NCBI GenBank assembly: GCA_019623805.1 | Contig: CP053680.1 | Span: 1,178,001 to 1,242,000, forward strand | Reading direction: 5' to 3' | Length of the DNA: 64,000 nucleotides | DNA from: Gammaproteobacteria bacterium (ex Lamellibrachia satsuma) | GTDB taxonomy: Bacteria; Pseudomonadota; Gammaproteobacteria; Chromatiales; Chromatiaceae | Part shown: one piece after another, positions 37,440-46,604 of the stretch | Position numbering within the stretch: position 1 is the stretch's first letter | Layout: each line of letters begins with the position of its first letter | Made by a program: the position numbers and the translations under genes | The notes under the pieces: model-generated | What the model saw: only the letters and a program-made list of their open reading frames with translations | Database searches by the model: none | Told to the model about the DNA's origin: nothing

Positions 37440-37591
37440 CCTACAAGAGATGAGGTCATTGCCCACACAAAATCTCACCGCTTTGTGTAAATCTGTACCC
37501 GTCGCTGGCAAGGATGCAGATGGAACGACGAAATGCGCAGGAACGGCGCAGCTACGGAGAGAACACCTTTGCCAACCACAATCAGGCGACT
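37440..37591 (+). ncRNA. possible small RNA upstream of an orphan terminator
   Basis: The space 37299-37795 has no convincing gene. A plus-strand terminator at 37592-37630 cannot serve mltF (its stop is 750 bases away, beyond the oppositely oriented dtd) and lies upstream of the chemotaxis gene. A hairpin with arms CACAAA/TTTGTG is at about 37466-37491, and several short hairpins follow. It could be a stand-alone small RNA or a leader of the chemotaxis gene. I match no known RNA family. A frame at 37514-37768 runs through the terminator and is not believable as a protein. Confidence 0.25.
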
Positions 37592-37630
37592 AAAGCCCCG
37601 ACAGCATGGAATGCCGCCGGGGTTTTTCTT
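37592..37630 (+). terminator. rho-independent terminator
   Basis: AAAGCCCCG pairs with CGGGGTTTTT across a stem that contains an internal loop and a TGGAA apical loop; the T run continues as TTTTTCTTTT. It is well formed for the plus strand and is the only such signal between dtd and the chemotaxis gene. Confidence 0.7.
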
Positions 37631-37795
37631 TTCTGCGAAGCTTGCAAACTCTTAAACATTCACCTTCGCACAATCTGCGCTAAAGAAAACAATATCCCCG
37701 CCGATAACAGGGGTAATTGGTACCCTCAAACCCTGTACCAGTCAAAGCAACAAAACAGTTTGGGTTAGTCATCCGGGAACACGGAGACCTTGACC

Positions 37796-39299
37796 ATGAA
37801 TCCCAAATACCCATTTCCATGGATTGCACTGGGCGCCTTGCTTGCAGGCACTGTGAGCCAAACCATAATTGAAAACAGTTGGGCCTGGCTGGGTTTCCAG
37901 GGAATTGCACTCAGTGCAATAGTCGCAGGCCTTATCCGCCACCATTTCCAGCAACAGCGTCAATCCGAAGCCATAAACAAGGCTGCCGCAACCCAAATCC
38001 AGCAGAGTGTGGAGTATGAAAGCCTGTTTGATCAGGCCATGCGGGAGGTCAACACCCAGTTTCAGGCGGTGCATTCCGACCTTAACCATGTCGCCAATCT
38101 GGTGAACGATGCCATCAACCGCCTATCCAGCAACTTCGCCACGATCAACAACGAAAGCAACCGGCAGGAGCAGACCTTGAGCAGCCTGGTCGACCAGTTG
38201 GTTCAATCTGTTAAATCAGAAGAGACGAACCAGCAGATCGCCGGCATCGAAGGCTTTGCACACGAAACTGAAAAGATTGTGGCCAATTTTGCCAGCACCA
38301 TTCGCGGTGTCACAGAAGCCAACAAAACCATCCAAGTGTGTCGCGACGCTCAGGATGCGAAACGGGACATCCCAGTCCCCCTTTCGCCCTCGCTTGTCAC
38401 GACAGCCTATTGTGCCCCGGCCGCCCTGCGTCCGTGCCGCTTCGCCACACCATTGCTTCGCTCGGCGCTGGCTACGCAGCACTACCTCAAATGGCTAGAC
38501 GGCGTGTCGGATGCGCTTGCATATGGCCTCCGCTGGCTGCAGAACTTCGTTCTTCCGCCACTCCGGCCATACGCCCGCGCCTACGCCTTCCGGGGACTAC
38601 GCGCCCTCGCTTCGCTCTCCATGGCGCGCAGCGGTCGACCGCTTCACCAATATCAATACGGATGCAGATGGGGCGGTCAGTCTGCTCAAGGACGTGGACG
38701 ACATCAGCGCACAAACCAACCTCCTGGCGCTAAACGCAGCAATCGAGGCCGCCCGCGCCGGTGACGCCGGGCGTGGTTTTGCCGTGGTAGCAGATGAAGT
38801 GCGAAACCTTTCACAGCGCACCACTAACTTCAACAACCAGATCAAGGAAAAATTAACAGCGATGCAGGAGGATATCCACAGCATCCGTTCCATCGTGGAA
38901 AAATCCGCCTCCACCGACATTTCCACCATCGACGCATCTCAGGCAGCATTGAACCAAATGTGGGATGACATGGAGTCGATCAATCGAGTCGTGCGCAACA
39001 ATACGTCACAAATTGCAGCCATCACGCAGAAAACCCAGCAACAGGTAGCTGCGGGATTCACCTCACTCCAGGTCGACGACATGAGCCGGCAAATTCTGCA
39101 GCACTCGCACCTTCGGCTCGAACGACTCACAGAGGTAACCAACCAGATCAGCGGCATCCTGCTGCACCATCAGGGAGGCGAACCTCCCCTGACAGAACTC
39201 TCATCAATACTGCAACAGATTCAGCAGGATTTCGGCAGACTCAAGGAGAAATCAGTACAAGCCAACGAAATGTCGAGCGGCGATGTAGATCTCTTCTGA
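37796..39299 (+). pseudogene. methyl-accepting chemotaxis transducer gene broken by a 300-bp insertion
   Basis: Residues 1-179 (ATG at 37796 with GGAG upstream) give two membrane segments (about 8-26 and 32-46) and a helical stretch ending EANKTIQ. At 38334 a 300-bp foreign element begins. Beyond it, from 38634, the signalling tip resumes in a different frame: [20 protein letters not shown], then [20 protein letters not shown] and [15 protein letters not shown], the hallmark hairpin of chemotaxis receptors. It ends at 39299. The frame before the insertion runs to a stop at 38764. About 15-20 residues expected between the halves from related receptors appear to be missing, so the insertion replaced some sequence. 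The receptor is almost surely non-functional. Confidence 0.88.
38334..38633. repeat. 300-bp GC-rich repeated element, copy 1 (inside the chemotaxis gene)
   Basis: It begins AAGTGTGTCGCGACGCTCAG and ends CTCCATGGCGCGCAGCG. By eye it is identical over its whole length to 41661-41960. There are no terminal inverted repeats, no visible target duplication and no transposase frame. Composition is clearly GC-richer than the host gene. Its last 44 bases recur at 10850-10893. Confidence 0.92.
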
Positions 39300-39319
39300 A
39301 TCCGGGCCGCTGACTGACT

Positions 39320-41152
39320 TCAGCCGCCCCGGGCCACTTTCTTCCGCTCGTGTTCTTTGAGATGCTTTTTGCGCAGGCGAATCGCGTTGGGGGTAATCTC
39401 CACCAGCTCATCTTCCTCGATGAACTCCAGCGCCTGTTCCAGGGTAAACTTCAACGGCGGTGTAAGCATGATCGCATCATCCTTGCCTGAGGCACGAACA
39501 TTGGTGAGCTGCTTGCCTTTCAGCGGATTGACCACAAGATCGTTGGCCCGCGCATGGATACCCACCAGCTGCCCCTCATAGACCTCATCCCCCGGTGAAG
39601 CGAACATCTTGCCTCGCTCCTGCAGGTTGAACAGGGCGAACCCCAGCACCTTGCCCTGGCCGTTGGAGATCAGCACGCCGTTCTTACGCGGGGCGATACC
39701 ACCGTGCTGAGCAGGCCCATAATGGTCGAATACGTGATACATCAGACCGGTGCCTGAGGTACTGGTCATAAACTCGGTCTGAAAACCGATCAGGCCACGG
39801 GAAGGGATGACATAGTCAAGACGCACACGCCCCTGACCGTCAGGCACCATATCCTTAAGCTCACCTTTGCGGGTACCCAAGGCCTCCATGATGGTTCCCT
39901 GATGCAGCTCCTCCACATCAACGGTCAACTGCTCATAAGGTTCGCAAACCTCACCATCGACCTCACGAAAGATGACCTCGGGACGGGAGACCGCCAGCTC
40001 AAAACCCTCCCTGCGCATGCTCTCAAGCAGCACCGAGAGGTGCAGTTCGCCACGACCGGAGACCTTAAACTTCTCAGGATCGGTACCTTCCTCCACTCGC
40101 AGGGCCACGTTGTGGATCAGCTCCCGCTCCAGCCTGTCCTTGAGCTGGCGGGAGGTCAGATATTTACCCTCCTTGCCGGCAAAGGGAGATGCGTTGACCT
40201 GGAAGGTCATGGAGACGGTAGGTTCATCCACGCTCAGAGGAGGCAGGTGGTCCACACTCTCCGGGTCGCAGAGGGTATCGGAGACATTTGGCGCATCCAT
40301 GCCCGTAATGGCAATGATATCGCCGGCCGTCGCCTCCTTGACCTCGTGCCGATCAAGCCCCAGGTATCCATACACGATCCCGACCCTGGCCTTGTGCTCC
40401 TCCCCGTCGTACTTGACCACAACAACCTGCTGGTTGGGACGGATAGTCCCCCGTGCGACACGGCCCACTGCAATAGCGCCCACGTAGCTGTTGTAGTCAA
40501 GATTGGAGATCTGCATCTGCAAAGGACCGTCCGGGTCCACATCGGGCACCGGACAGTGCGTAACTATCGCCTCGAACAGTGACGTCATATCGCCTTCGCA
40601 CACATCCTCTTCAGGACCCGCATAGCCATTGATGGCTGAGGCATAGATGATCGGGAAGTCGAGTTGCTCATCAGTAGCACCCAGGCGGTCGAAGAGTTCG
40701 AACACCTGATCGATAACCCACTCGGGACGGGCGCCAGGCCTGTCTATCTTGTTGACCACCACGATAGGGCGCAGACCGTGATCGAAGGCCTTCTGTGTAA
40801 CGAAGCGGGTCTGCGGCATCGGTCCTTCCTGAGCATCCACCAGCAGCAGTACCGAATCGACCATCGAGAGCACCCGCTCCACCTCGCCACCAAAGTCGGC
40901 ATGGCCTGGGGTATCGACGATATTGATGCGGAAGTCGTTCCAGCGGATCGCAGTATTCTTGGAGAGGATGGTAATGCCACGCTCCTTCTCCTGGTCATTC
41001 GAATCCATCACCCGCTCGACTTCGCCGAAGCGCTCCCCCAGGGTTCCTGACTGTTTCAGCAGTTCGTCCACCAGCGTGGTCTTGCCGTGGTCAACATGCG
41101 CGATGATGGCGATATTTCTGAGCTTTTCGATCACTGATACAGTCCGGTCCAT
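39320..41152 (-). CDS. typA: ribosome-binding GTPase TypA/BipA
   Basis: The protein (610 aa) is a translation-factor GTPase. The P-loop is [15 protein letters not shown], the switch II motif is [15 protein letters not shown] and the base motif is [10 protein letters not shown]. Elongation-factor-type domains 2, 3 and 5 and a BipA-specific C-terminus ([34 protein letters not shown]) follow. It assists 50S assembly and growth in cold or stress. Its upstream side is the gene-free region with DnaA-box-like sites, and it is transcribed away from that region. Confidence 0.96.
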   Translation of the reverse strand: MDRTVSVIEKLRNIAIIAHVDHGKTTLVDELLKQSGTLGERFGEVERVMDSNDQEKERGITILSKNTAIRWNDFRINIVDTPGHADFGGEVERVLSMVDSVLLLVDAQEGPMPQTRFVTQKAFDHGLRPIVVVNKIDRPGARPEWVIDQVFELFDRLGATDEQLDFPIIYASAINGYAGPEEDVCEGDMTSLFEAIVTHCPVPDVDPDGPLQMQISNLDYNSYVGAIAVGRVARGTIRPNQQVVVVKYDGEEHKARVGIVYGYLGLDRHEVKEATAGDIIAITGMDAPNVSDTLCDPESVDHLPPLSVDEPTVSMTFQVNASPFAGKEGKYLTSRQLKDRLERELIHNVALRVEEGTDPEKFKVSGRGELHLSVLLESMRREGFELAVSRPEVIFREVDGEVCEPYEQLTVDVEELHQGTIMEALGTRKGELKDMVPDGQGRVRLDYVIPSRGLIGFQTEFMTSTSGTGLMYHVFDHYGPAQHGGIAPRKNGVLISNGQGKVLGFALFNLQERGKMFASPGDEVYEGQLVGIHARANDLVVNPLKGKQLTNVRASGKDDAIMLTPPLKFTLEQALEFIEEDELVEITPNAIRLRKKHLKEHERKKVARGG

Positions 41153-41346
41153 AAAAAAGAGCGGGGATTATACCCAAAACCCTGCCGCTCTACGCCTCAA
41201 TATTTCAGATTTGATATATTTCGTTAAGCAGGCTCTCCGCTCTGAGAGGCATCCCTCCCAAAAAGTTAAATCAACATGTTAGCGAATTTTCATCAGAATA
41301 TTGCTTGAAAACGGTTGTAACCCGGCTTTGAAAAACGACTTCCCAC

Positions 41347-41597
41347 TTATTCACATCATCTGTGGATAACTTTGTTGAAAAAATCGGGACATCACCCTGA
41401 AACCCGCATAAACATTGACTTCTCATTAGATTGTAAAAAAAATAAACAATTCACTAACCAACTGAATATTAAAGAATAAAACCAATACACTAAAAAATTA
41501 CACTCTGCCTGTTGACAAATACCCCGCCACTGGCAGCGCAATAGGCACCGTGTGAATAAATCACCATGCAACATGCTGAAAAAGCGACTTTTCCACA
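41347..41597. other. cluster of DnaA-box-like sequences in an AT-rich gene-free region (candidate origin or DnaA reservoir)
   Basis: Within the gene-free space 41153-42162 four sites fit TTWTNCACA: TTATTCACA at 41347-41355, TGTGGATAA (minus-strand TTATCCACA, the perfect box) at 41361-41369, TGTGAATAA (minus-strand TTATTCACA) at 41551-41559 and TTTTCCACA at 41589-41597. Between the pairs, 41405-41510 is strikingly AT-rich and could unwind. The flanking genes typA and the moxR/bat operon point away on both sides. No dnaA, dnaN, mnmG or parAB gene is in the window, and no GATC is visible near the boxes. The origin role is inference; a DnaA-titrating site like datA is the alternative. Confidence 0.45.
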
Positions 41598-41660
41598 AAT
41601 TTCAAGCATAATTTTCGGGGTGTTGGCGAAAGTGCATTCCGAAACCTGCAAAACCCCGGC

Positions 41661-41960
41661 AAGTGTGTCGCGACGCTCAGGATGCGAAACGGGACATCCC
41701 AGTCCCCCTTTCGCCCTCGCTTGTCACGACAGCCTATTGTGCCCCGGCCGCCCTGCGTCCGTGCCGCTTCGCCACACCATTGCTTCGCTCGGCGCTGGCT
41801 ACGCAGCACTACCTCAAATGGCTAGACGGCGTGTCGGATGCGCTTGCATATGGCCTCCGCTGGCTGCAGAACTTCGTTCTTCCGCCACTCCGGCCATACG
41901 CCCGCGCCTACGCCTTCCGGGGACTACGCGCCCTCGCTTCGCTCTCCATGGCGCGCAGCG
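41661..41960. repeat. 300-bp GC-rich repeated element, copy 2 (intergenic)
   Basis: This copy is in the same orientation as 38334-38633 and appears base-for-base identical, including the boundary bases AAGTGTGTCG and GCGCGCAGCG. It lies 63 bases beyond the last DnaA-box-like site and 200 bases before the moxR gene. The flanking bases differ from copy 1, so the element limits can be read directly from the two copies. Confidence 0.92.
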
Positions 41961-42162
41961 ATAGCTGGACATAATCATCTACCGGAAATTAATAAGATTC
42001 TAATAATCAAATAACTCACAACACTTCTACTGCTTGCACTTTATCCGAATTGGCGACAGGATGGCGCTGATTACAAGATTGTCATCAACGCATCAGGCGC
42101 CCACCAAGCGCACTGTGAGGCGTGGTGGACAGATAACGACCCATTATAAAAGTAGCTGTAGT

Positions 42163-43119
42163 ATGAATCCTTCCGACCTCGACCCCCTCCGCGAACATCT
42201 GGCCTCCCGCATCATCGGGCAGCAGAACTTCATCGACGCGATGTTGATCTGCCTGCTCAGTGACGGACATCTATTGGTGGAGGGCCTGCCGGGCCTGGCC
42301 AAGACAACGGCGGTCAAAGCGTTGGCCGAGGCGATCGAGGGTGACTTCCATCGCATCCAGTTCACCCCCGATCTGTTGCCCTCTGACCTCATCGGCACTG
42401 ACATCTATCGCCACGAAAAGGGAGAGTTCGAGTTTCGTCAGGGACCGATCTTCCACAATATTCTACTTGGTGACGAGATCAATCGTGCCCCAGCCAAGGT
42501 CCAGTCCGCGCTTCTTGAGGCAATGGCGGAACATCAGATAACCGTCGGCCAGACGACCTATGCGCTGCCGCAGCTCTTCATGGTACTGGCCACTCAGAAT
42601 CCGATAGAGCAGGAAGGTACCTACCAACTGCCTGAGGCTCAGCTCGACCGCTTCCTGATGCAGGCAAACGTGGAATATCCAAGCCGCGAAGAGGAGCTGC
42701 AGATTCTGGCATTGGACAGCAGCCAGATGACGGAAGCCCCCAAGCCCCCGTCAAAGCAGCTCTCCCAGCACGACCTGTTCGCAATCCGCCAGGAAGCGGC
42801 AGAACTTTACCTCGATCCAAAACTGAACAACTACATCGTGGATCTGGTACAGGCCACCCGCAATCCCAAGGCCTATGATGCCGATCTGGCCCGCTGGTGC
42901 CGGTTCGGCGCTTCTCCCCGTGCGAGTATCGCACTGGCCCGTTGCGCCCGGGCACGGGCCTGGCTCGACGGCGAGGATTTCGTCGCCCCACACCATATTC
43001 AGGCTGTGGCACCACCGATTCTGCGTCACCGCATCCTGCTGACCTTTGAAGCCGAGGCGGAGGGCATCACCACAGACGACTTCCTGGCGCGTCTGCTGGA
43101 CATGGTCGCAATCCCTTAA
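42163..43119 (+). CDS. MoxR-family AAA+ ATPase
   Basis: The protein (318 aa from the ATG at 42163) is a MoxR AAA+ ATPase. The Walker A motif is GLPGLAKT (41-48), Walker B is in ILLGDEINRAPAKVQSALLEAM, and sensor 1 is in MVLATQNPIEQEGTYQLPEAQLDRF. MoxR ATPases act as chaperones that mature partner proteins, usually with von Willebrand A-domain proteins encoded beside them, as here. The frame stays open upstream to 42034, but the extra 43 residues are unlike the family. It is the first gene of a seven-gene operon. Confidence 0.93.
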   Translation: MNPSDLDPLREHLASRIIGQQNFIDAMLICLLSDGHLLVEGLPGLAKTTAVKALAEAIEGDFHRIQFTPDLLPSDLIGTDIYRHEKGEFEFRQGPIFHNILLGDEINRAPAKVQSALLEAMAEHQITVGQTTYALPQLFMVLATQNPIEQEGTYQLPEAQLDRFLMQANVEYPSREEELQILALDSSQMTEAPKPPSKQLSQHDLFAIRQEAAELYLDPKLNNYIVDLVQATRNPKAYDADLARWCRFGASPRASIALARCARARAWLDGEDFVAPHHIQAVAPPILRHRILLTFEAEAEGITTDDFLARLLDMVAIP

Positions 43120-43150
43120 TCCCGCCGGTTGTCAGAGGAAGCGTCTCACC

Positions 43151-44062
43151 ATGAGTCTCTACCCCCATATCGACGACCTGCTGGAACTGCGGCATCAGGC
43201 CCATACCCTTGGTCTGGCTTCGCACCACCTGGTCAACTCCAGTTTCAGCGGTCTCTACTCATCAGTGTTCCGTGGCACCGGTCTCGATTTCGAGGAGGTG
43301 CGCGAATACCGGGAGGGCGACGATATCCGCAATATGGAGTGGAACGTCACCGCCCGCACCAATGTTCCCCACCTCAAGATCTTCCGTGAGGAGCGGGAAC
43401 GGAGCGTAGTGCTCTGCGTGGACAAGGGGCCTCACATGAGCTTTGGCACCCGTGGTACCTTCAAATCGATTCAGGCCGCCAAGGCTGCCGCCCTGCTCGG
43501 CTGGGCAGCCTCGCGACTCAATGATCGGGTGGGTGGCATGCTGTTCGGCGACGCCGGGATCGGCATGCAGTATATCCGTCCCACCAAGGGCCGCCGCGCC
43601 CTCTGGCGCCTGCTACACACCCTTACCACTGAGGGCAGCCAGGAGAAACGACAGATCGACTGTCTCTCCGAAGCATTGCAGAAGGCGGACCGGGGTACCC
43701 CCACCGGCTCGCTGATTTTCGTTATTGCCGATATGAATCGGGAGATAGCCGGCCTGGAGCAGACGCTGGGACGTCTTTGCCAACACCACACACTGGTTTT
43801 GATCCCGGTAGACGATCCCGCGGAAAGCGAAATCCCTGAGATGGGCAGGGTCACGTTTACTGGACCGGACGGGGAACTGATAGAGATAGATACCCGTGAT
43901 CAACAGGCCCGTGACCGCTACCGTGAGATCTGGCAGCAGCGCCGCAGCACACTCGAGGCACTCTGCAACCGCCTTGGTGTACCCTTGATGCCCGTCAGCA
44001 CCGACGAAGAGATCCACATCACCCTGACCCGCGCACTTGCCCGTCACTTCGGCGCGCGCTAG
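43151..44062 (+). CDS. DUF58 domain protein of the MoxR/Bat operon
   Basis: The protein (303 aa) contains the DUF58 signature GLDFEEVREYREGDDIRNMEWNVTARTN, followed by a vWA-like fold (VVLCVDKGPHMSFG). It is a standard partner of MoxR ATPases. I chose the ATG at 43151 after MoxR's stop; the longer frame from 43046 overlaps moxR out of frame. Its molecular role is unproven in general. It lies 31 bases after moxR and 8 bases before the DUF4381 gene. Confidence 0.92.
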   Translation: MSLYPHIDDLLELRHQAHTLGLASHHLVNSSFSGLYSSVFRGTGLDFEEVREYREGDDIRNMEWNVTARTNVPHLKIFREERERSVVLCVDKGPHMSFGTRGTFKSIQAAKAAALLGWAASRLNDRVGGMLFGDAGIGMQYIRPTKGRRALWRLLHTLTTEGSQEKRQIDCLSEALQKADRGTPTGSLIFVIADMNREIAGLEQTLGRLCQHHTLVLIPVDDPAESEIPEMGRVTFTGPDGELIEIDTRDQQARDRYREIWQQRRSTLEALCNRLGVPLMPVSTDEEIHITLTRALARHFGAR

Positions 44063-44070
44063 TTGTTGAT

Positions 44071-44553
44071 ATGGACTCACTGCGCGACATTCACACAATT
44101 GACCCCGCCTCCTGGTGGCCCCTGGCCATCGGCTGGTGGCTCTCCGCCTTGGGCATCGTTCTCTTCGTTCTGCTCGTCATGTGGCTGCTGCGTCAACGCA
44201 AGCTCTATCCCCTCGGGCGCTGGCAGAAAGATGCCCGCCGTCGATTGCTGCAACTGAAACGCAAACTCAAAATCCAGGCCACCAAAGAGGTCGCCGGGGA
44301 ACTCTCTGAACTGCTACGCCGCATCGCCATCGCCCGCTGCGGGCGGCCCCATGCAGCGGCTCTGACCGGGGATGCCTGGTTGCTGTGGCTGAAGAAGAAT
44401 GACAAATCAGGCTTTGACTGGCAGCAGAATGGCAAACTGCTGCTGCAACTCCCCTACGCCCCTCCGGGACTCGATACCGATCGCGCTGCCCTTGGCCGCC
44501 TGATCGATGCCGCCATCCGCTGGGTCAGCAGTGAGGGAGCCTGTCATGTTTGA
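44071..44553 (+). CDS. DUF4381 membrane protein of the MoxR/Bat operon
   Basis: The protein (160 aa) has a short N-terminus with the conserved IDPASWWPLAIGWW motif. One membrane helix follows (about 22-40; LGIVLFVLLVMWLL), then a cytoplasmic basic helical region with LSELLRRIAIARCGR. This is the DUF4381 layout, found between DUF58 and BatA genes. Its last 8 bases overlap the next gene. Confidence 0.88.
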   Translation: MDSLRDIHTIDPASWWPLAIGWWLSALGIVLFVLLVMWLLRQRKLYPLGRWQKDARRRLLQLKRKLKIQATKEVAGELSELLRRIAIARCGRPHAAALTGDAWLLWLKKNDKSGFDWQQNGKLLLQLPYAPPGLDTDRAALGRLIDAAIRWVSSEGACHV

Positions 44554-45586
44554 ATTTCACTGGCCCTGGATGGCGCTGCTGCTGGTCCTGCCGTTCCTGA
44601 TACGACTCTTCTGGCATCGCCCGAAGAGTGAGGAACAGGCGTTGACGGAGGGCAATCAGACCACCCTGCTTCACCCTTCACTCGCGCACCTGCAGGAGGC
44701 TTTTCAGACACGCAGCCCCGGCACTCCTGTCAGCGCCCTGCTCTACCGGATCCTGCTCAGCCTGCTCTGGATCTCCCTGGTGCTCGCACTGATGCGCCCC
44801 CAGTGGCTCGAACCCTACACGGAGAATCGCACTGCCGGTTACGACCTGATGCTGGCAGTGGACGCCTCCCACTCCATGGACGCCCTCGACTTCACTGTCA
44901 AAGGCAAACAGGTGAGCCGCATGCAGGTGGTGAAAGGCGTCGTAGGCAAATTCATCGATGGACGCCAGGGAGACCGCATCGGCCTGGTTATCTTCGGCAG
45001 CCAGGCCTATGTATTGTCGCCTCTGAGCTTCGACCGCCGGGCGGTAAGCAGCCTGCTCAACGAGGTGATTCCCACCATCGCCGGCAATGGTACGGCCATG
45101 GGTGATGCCCTTGGACTGGGCGTAAAAAAACTGCGTGATCGCCCGGAAGGCTCGCGGGTGCTATTACTGATCGCCGACGGCGAGAACACTGCAGGCACCA
45201 TCCCCCCGCTGAAAGCGGCACAGTTAGCAGCTCGGGAAGGCATCCGTATCTACAGCATCGGCGTCGGCAGTGATCGTGAAGAGGTACCGATCATGGAGAA
45301 CGGACGGCTGATCTATCGCAGCGACCTCGGCTTCAATGAAGAGGTGATGCGGCAGATTGCGGAAACCTCCGGCGGCGCCTACTTCCGGGGTACTGACACT
45401 GCGGCCCTGGAGAAGATCTACCAGCGTATCGACGAGCTGGAGAAGACCGAAGCAGAGTCCCGCACCATCTTCATTCCACAGCCGCTCTACCATTGGCCCC
45501 TCGGCATCGGGCTTATCTGCCTGCTGGTCATGGGACTCTTTCCTGAGGGTCGCAAACGCACCTTGAAGGGAGGTGGCTATGCCTGA
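44546..45586 (+). CDS. BatA-like von Willebrand factor A domain membrane protein
   Basis: The protein (346 aa) has the BatA/BatB plan: an N-terminal pair of membrane helices (about 6-22 and 63-83), a vWA domain with an intact MIDAS site (VDASHSMDA, Asp106-Ser108-Ser110; TAMGDALGLG later), and a C-terminal membrane helix (about 317-333). The metal site suggests it binds a ligand in the periplasm. Bat proteins were linked to aerotolerance in Bacteroides, and the exact role is unknown. The start at 44546 overlaps DUF4381; a frame from 44507 exists but is out of family. Confidence 0.9.
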   Translation: MFEFHWPWMALLLVLPFLIRLFWHRPKSEEQALTEGNQTTLLHPSLAHLQEAFQTRSPGTPVSALLYRILLSLLWISLVLALMRPQWLEPYTENRTAGYDLMLAVDASHSMDALDFTVKGKQVSRMQVVKGVVGKFIDGRQGDRIGLVIFGSQAYVLSPLSFDRRAVSSLLNEVIPTIAGNGTAMGDALGLGVKKLRDRPEGSRVLLLIADGENTAGTIPPLKAAQLAAREGIRIYSIGVGSDREEVPIMENGRLIYRSDLGFNEEVMRQIAETSGGAYFRGTDTAALEKIYQRIDELEKTEAESRTIFIPQPLYHWPLGIGLICLLVMGLFPEGRKRTLKGGGYA

Positions 45587-46604
45587 TGCAGCCTTCCACT
45601 TTGCCCGCCCGGAGTGGCTATTCGCCCTGCTTGGACTACTACCCGTGCTCGGCTGGCTGATCTTCAGCGTCACCCGTCCCAGCAAGGGGCCAATCCATCT
45701 CTACGCCGATGAGCACTTGCTGCCCCACCTCACCGGCGTACGGGAGCTTGAGATCAATGAACGCTGGGGACGTTTCATCCGCTGGGCACTGTTGTGGATT
45801 CTTGCGGTGATCGCCATGGCCGGCCCCCGCTGGGACTACACCGACGTGGAGGCATTTACCCCCGGCAGCGACCTGATCATTCTAATGGACATCTCCCGCT
45901 CCATGGAGGTGGCCGACGTGCAACCCTCCCGTCTTGGCCGTGCCCGTCAGGAGATCCAGGATCTGGTACAGCTCAACCGGGAGGTCCGTATCGGCCTGAT
46001 CGCCTTCGCTTCAGTCTCCCACATCGTCTCACCCATTACGGAAGACGGCCAGAGCATCCTCAACGCCCTGCCCGCTCTCTCCACCGACCTGACCCGGTTG
46101 CAGGGCAGCCGTCTGCATACTGCACTGGACAAGGCGGAACAGCTGCTCAAAGGCCAGCCCAGCGAGGGCGGACGCTCGATTCTGCTGATCAGCGACGGCG
46201 ATTTCGATGAGCCCGATCTGGCCAATCGAGTCAAAGCCCTGGCGGCAGACGGCATACGCCTGCATGTGCTCGGTATCGGCACCAGCGGCGGCGGTCCTGT
46301 ACCCGCACCTACCGGCCAGAGCGACCTGATGCGCGACCGCGCAGGCAAGATTATCGAATCCCGGCTCAACGAGCCGTTACTCAAACAGCTGGCGTCAACC
46401 GGCAACGGCCACTATCTACAGGCAAATTTTCGCGATGATGACAGCCGCACCCTTCTCACCCTTGCAGCCTCCGACGCTGCAGAAGCGGTAGCCACTGATG
46501 AGAAGACCAGGATCTGGAACGAGCGATTTTACTGGATGCTGATTCCGCTCGTACTGCTGTTGCTGCCGACTTTTCGGCGCCAGAATACGGAGGGGGGTCT
46601 ATGA
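45579..46604 (+). CDS. BatB-like von Willebrand factor A domain membrane protein
   Basis: The protein (341 aa) repeats the BatA plan: N-terminal helices at about 12-30 and 66-82, a vWA domain with the MIDAS motif MDISRSMEV (Asp104-Ser106-Ser108), and a C-terminal membrane helix. I chose the ATG at 45579, which has a strong AGGGAGGTGG site; it overlaps the end of batA by 8 bases. An in-frame GTG two codons earlier is less likely. It probably forms a heteromer with the BatA-like protein. Confidence 0.9.
   Translation: MPDAAFHFARPEWLFALLGLLPVLGWLIFSVTRPSKGPIHLYADEHLLPHLTGVRELEINERWGRFIRWALLWILAVIAMAGPRWDYTDVEAFTPGSDLIILMDISRSMEVADVQPSRLGRARQEIQDLVQLNREVRIGLIAFASVSHIVSPITEDGQSILNALPALSTDLTRLQGSRLHTALDKAEQLLKGQPSEGGRSILLISDGDFDEPDLANRVKALAADGIRLHVLGIGTSGGGPVPAPTGQSDLMRDRAGKIIESRLNEPLLKQLASTGNGHYLQANFRDDDSRTLLTLAASDAAEAVATDEKTRIWNERFYWMLIPLVLLLLPTFRRQNTEGGL

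Noticed and set aside
37510..37630. Cyclic-di-GMP (GEMM) riboswitch before the chemotaxis gene
   Set aside because: I looked for the conserved GEMM core sequences and did not find them; only unrelated hairpins and a terminator are visible.
38338..38733. Possible protein encoded within the 300-bp element
   Set aside because: The frames are open only because the element is GC-rich; they differ at both ends between the two copies and lack a start with a ribosome site.
41511..41550. TTGACA near 41514 as a sigma-70 promoter
   Set aside because: No acceptable -10 lies at 16-18 bases, and no plus-strand gene follows before 42163.
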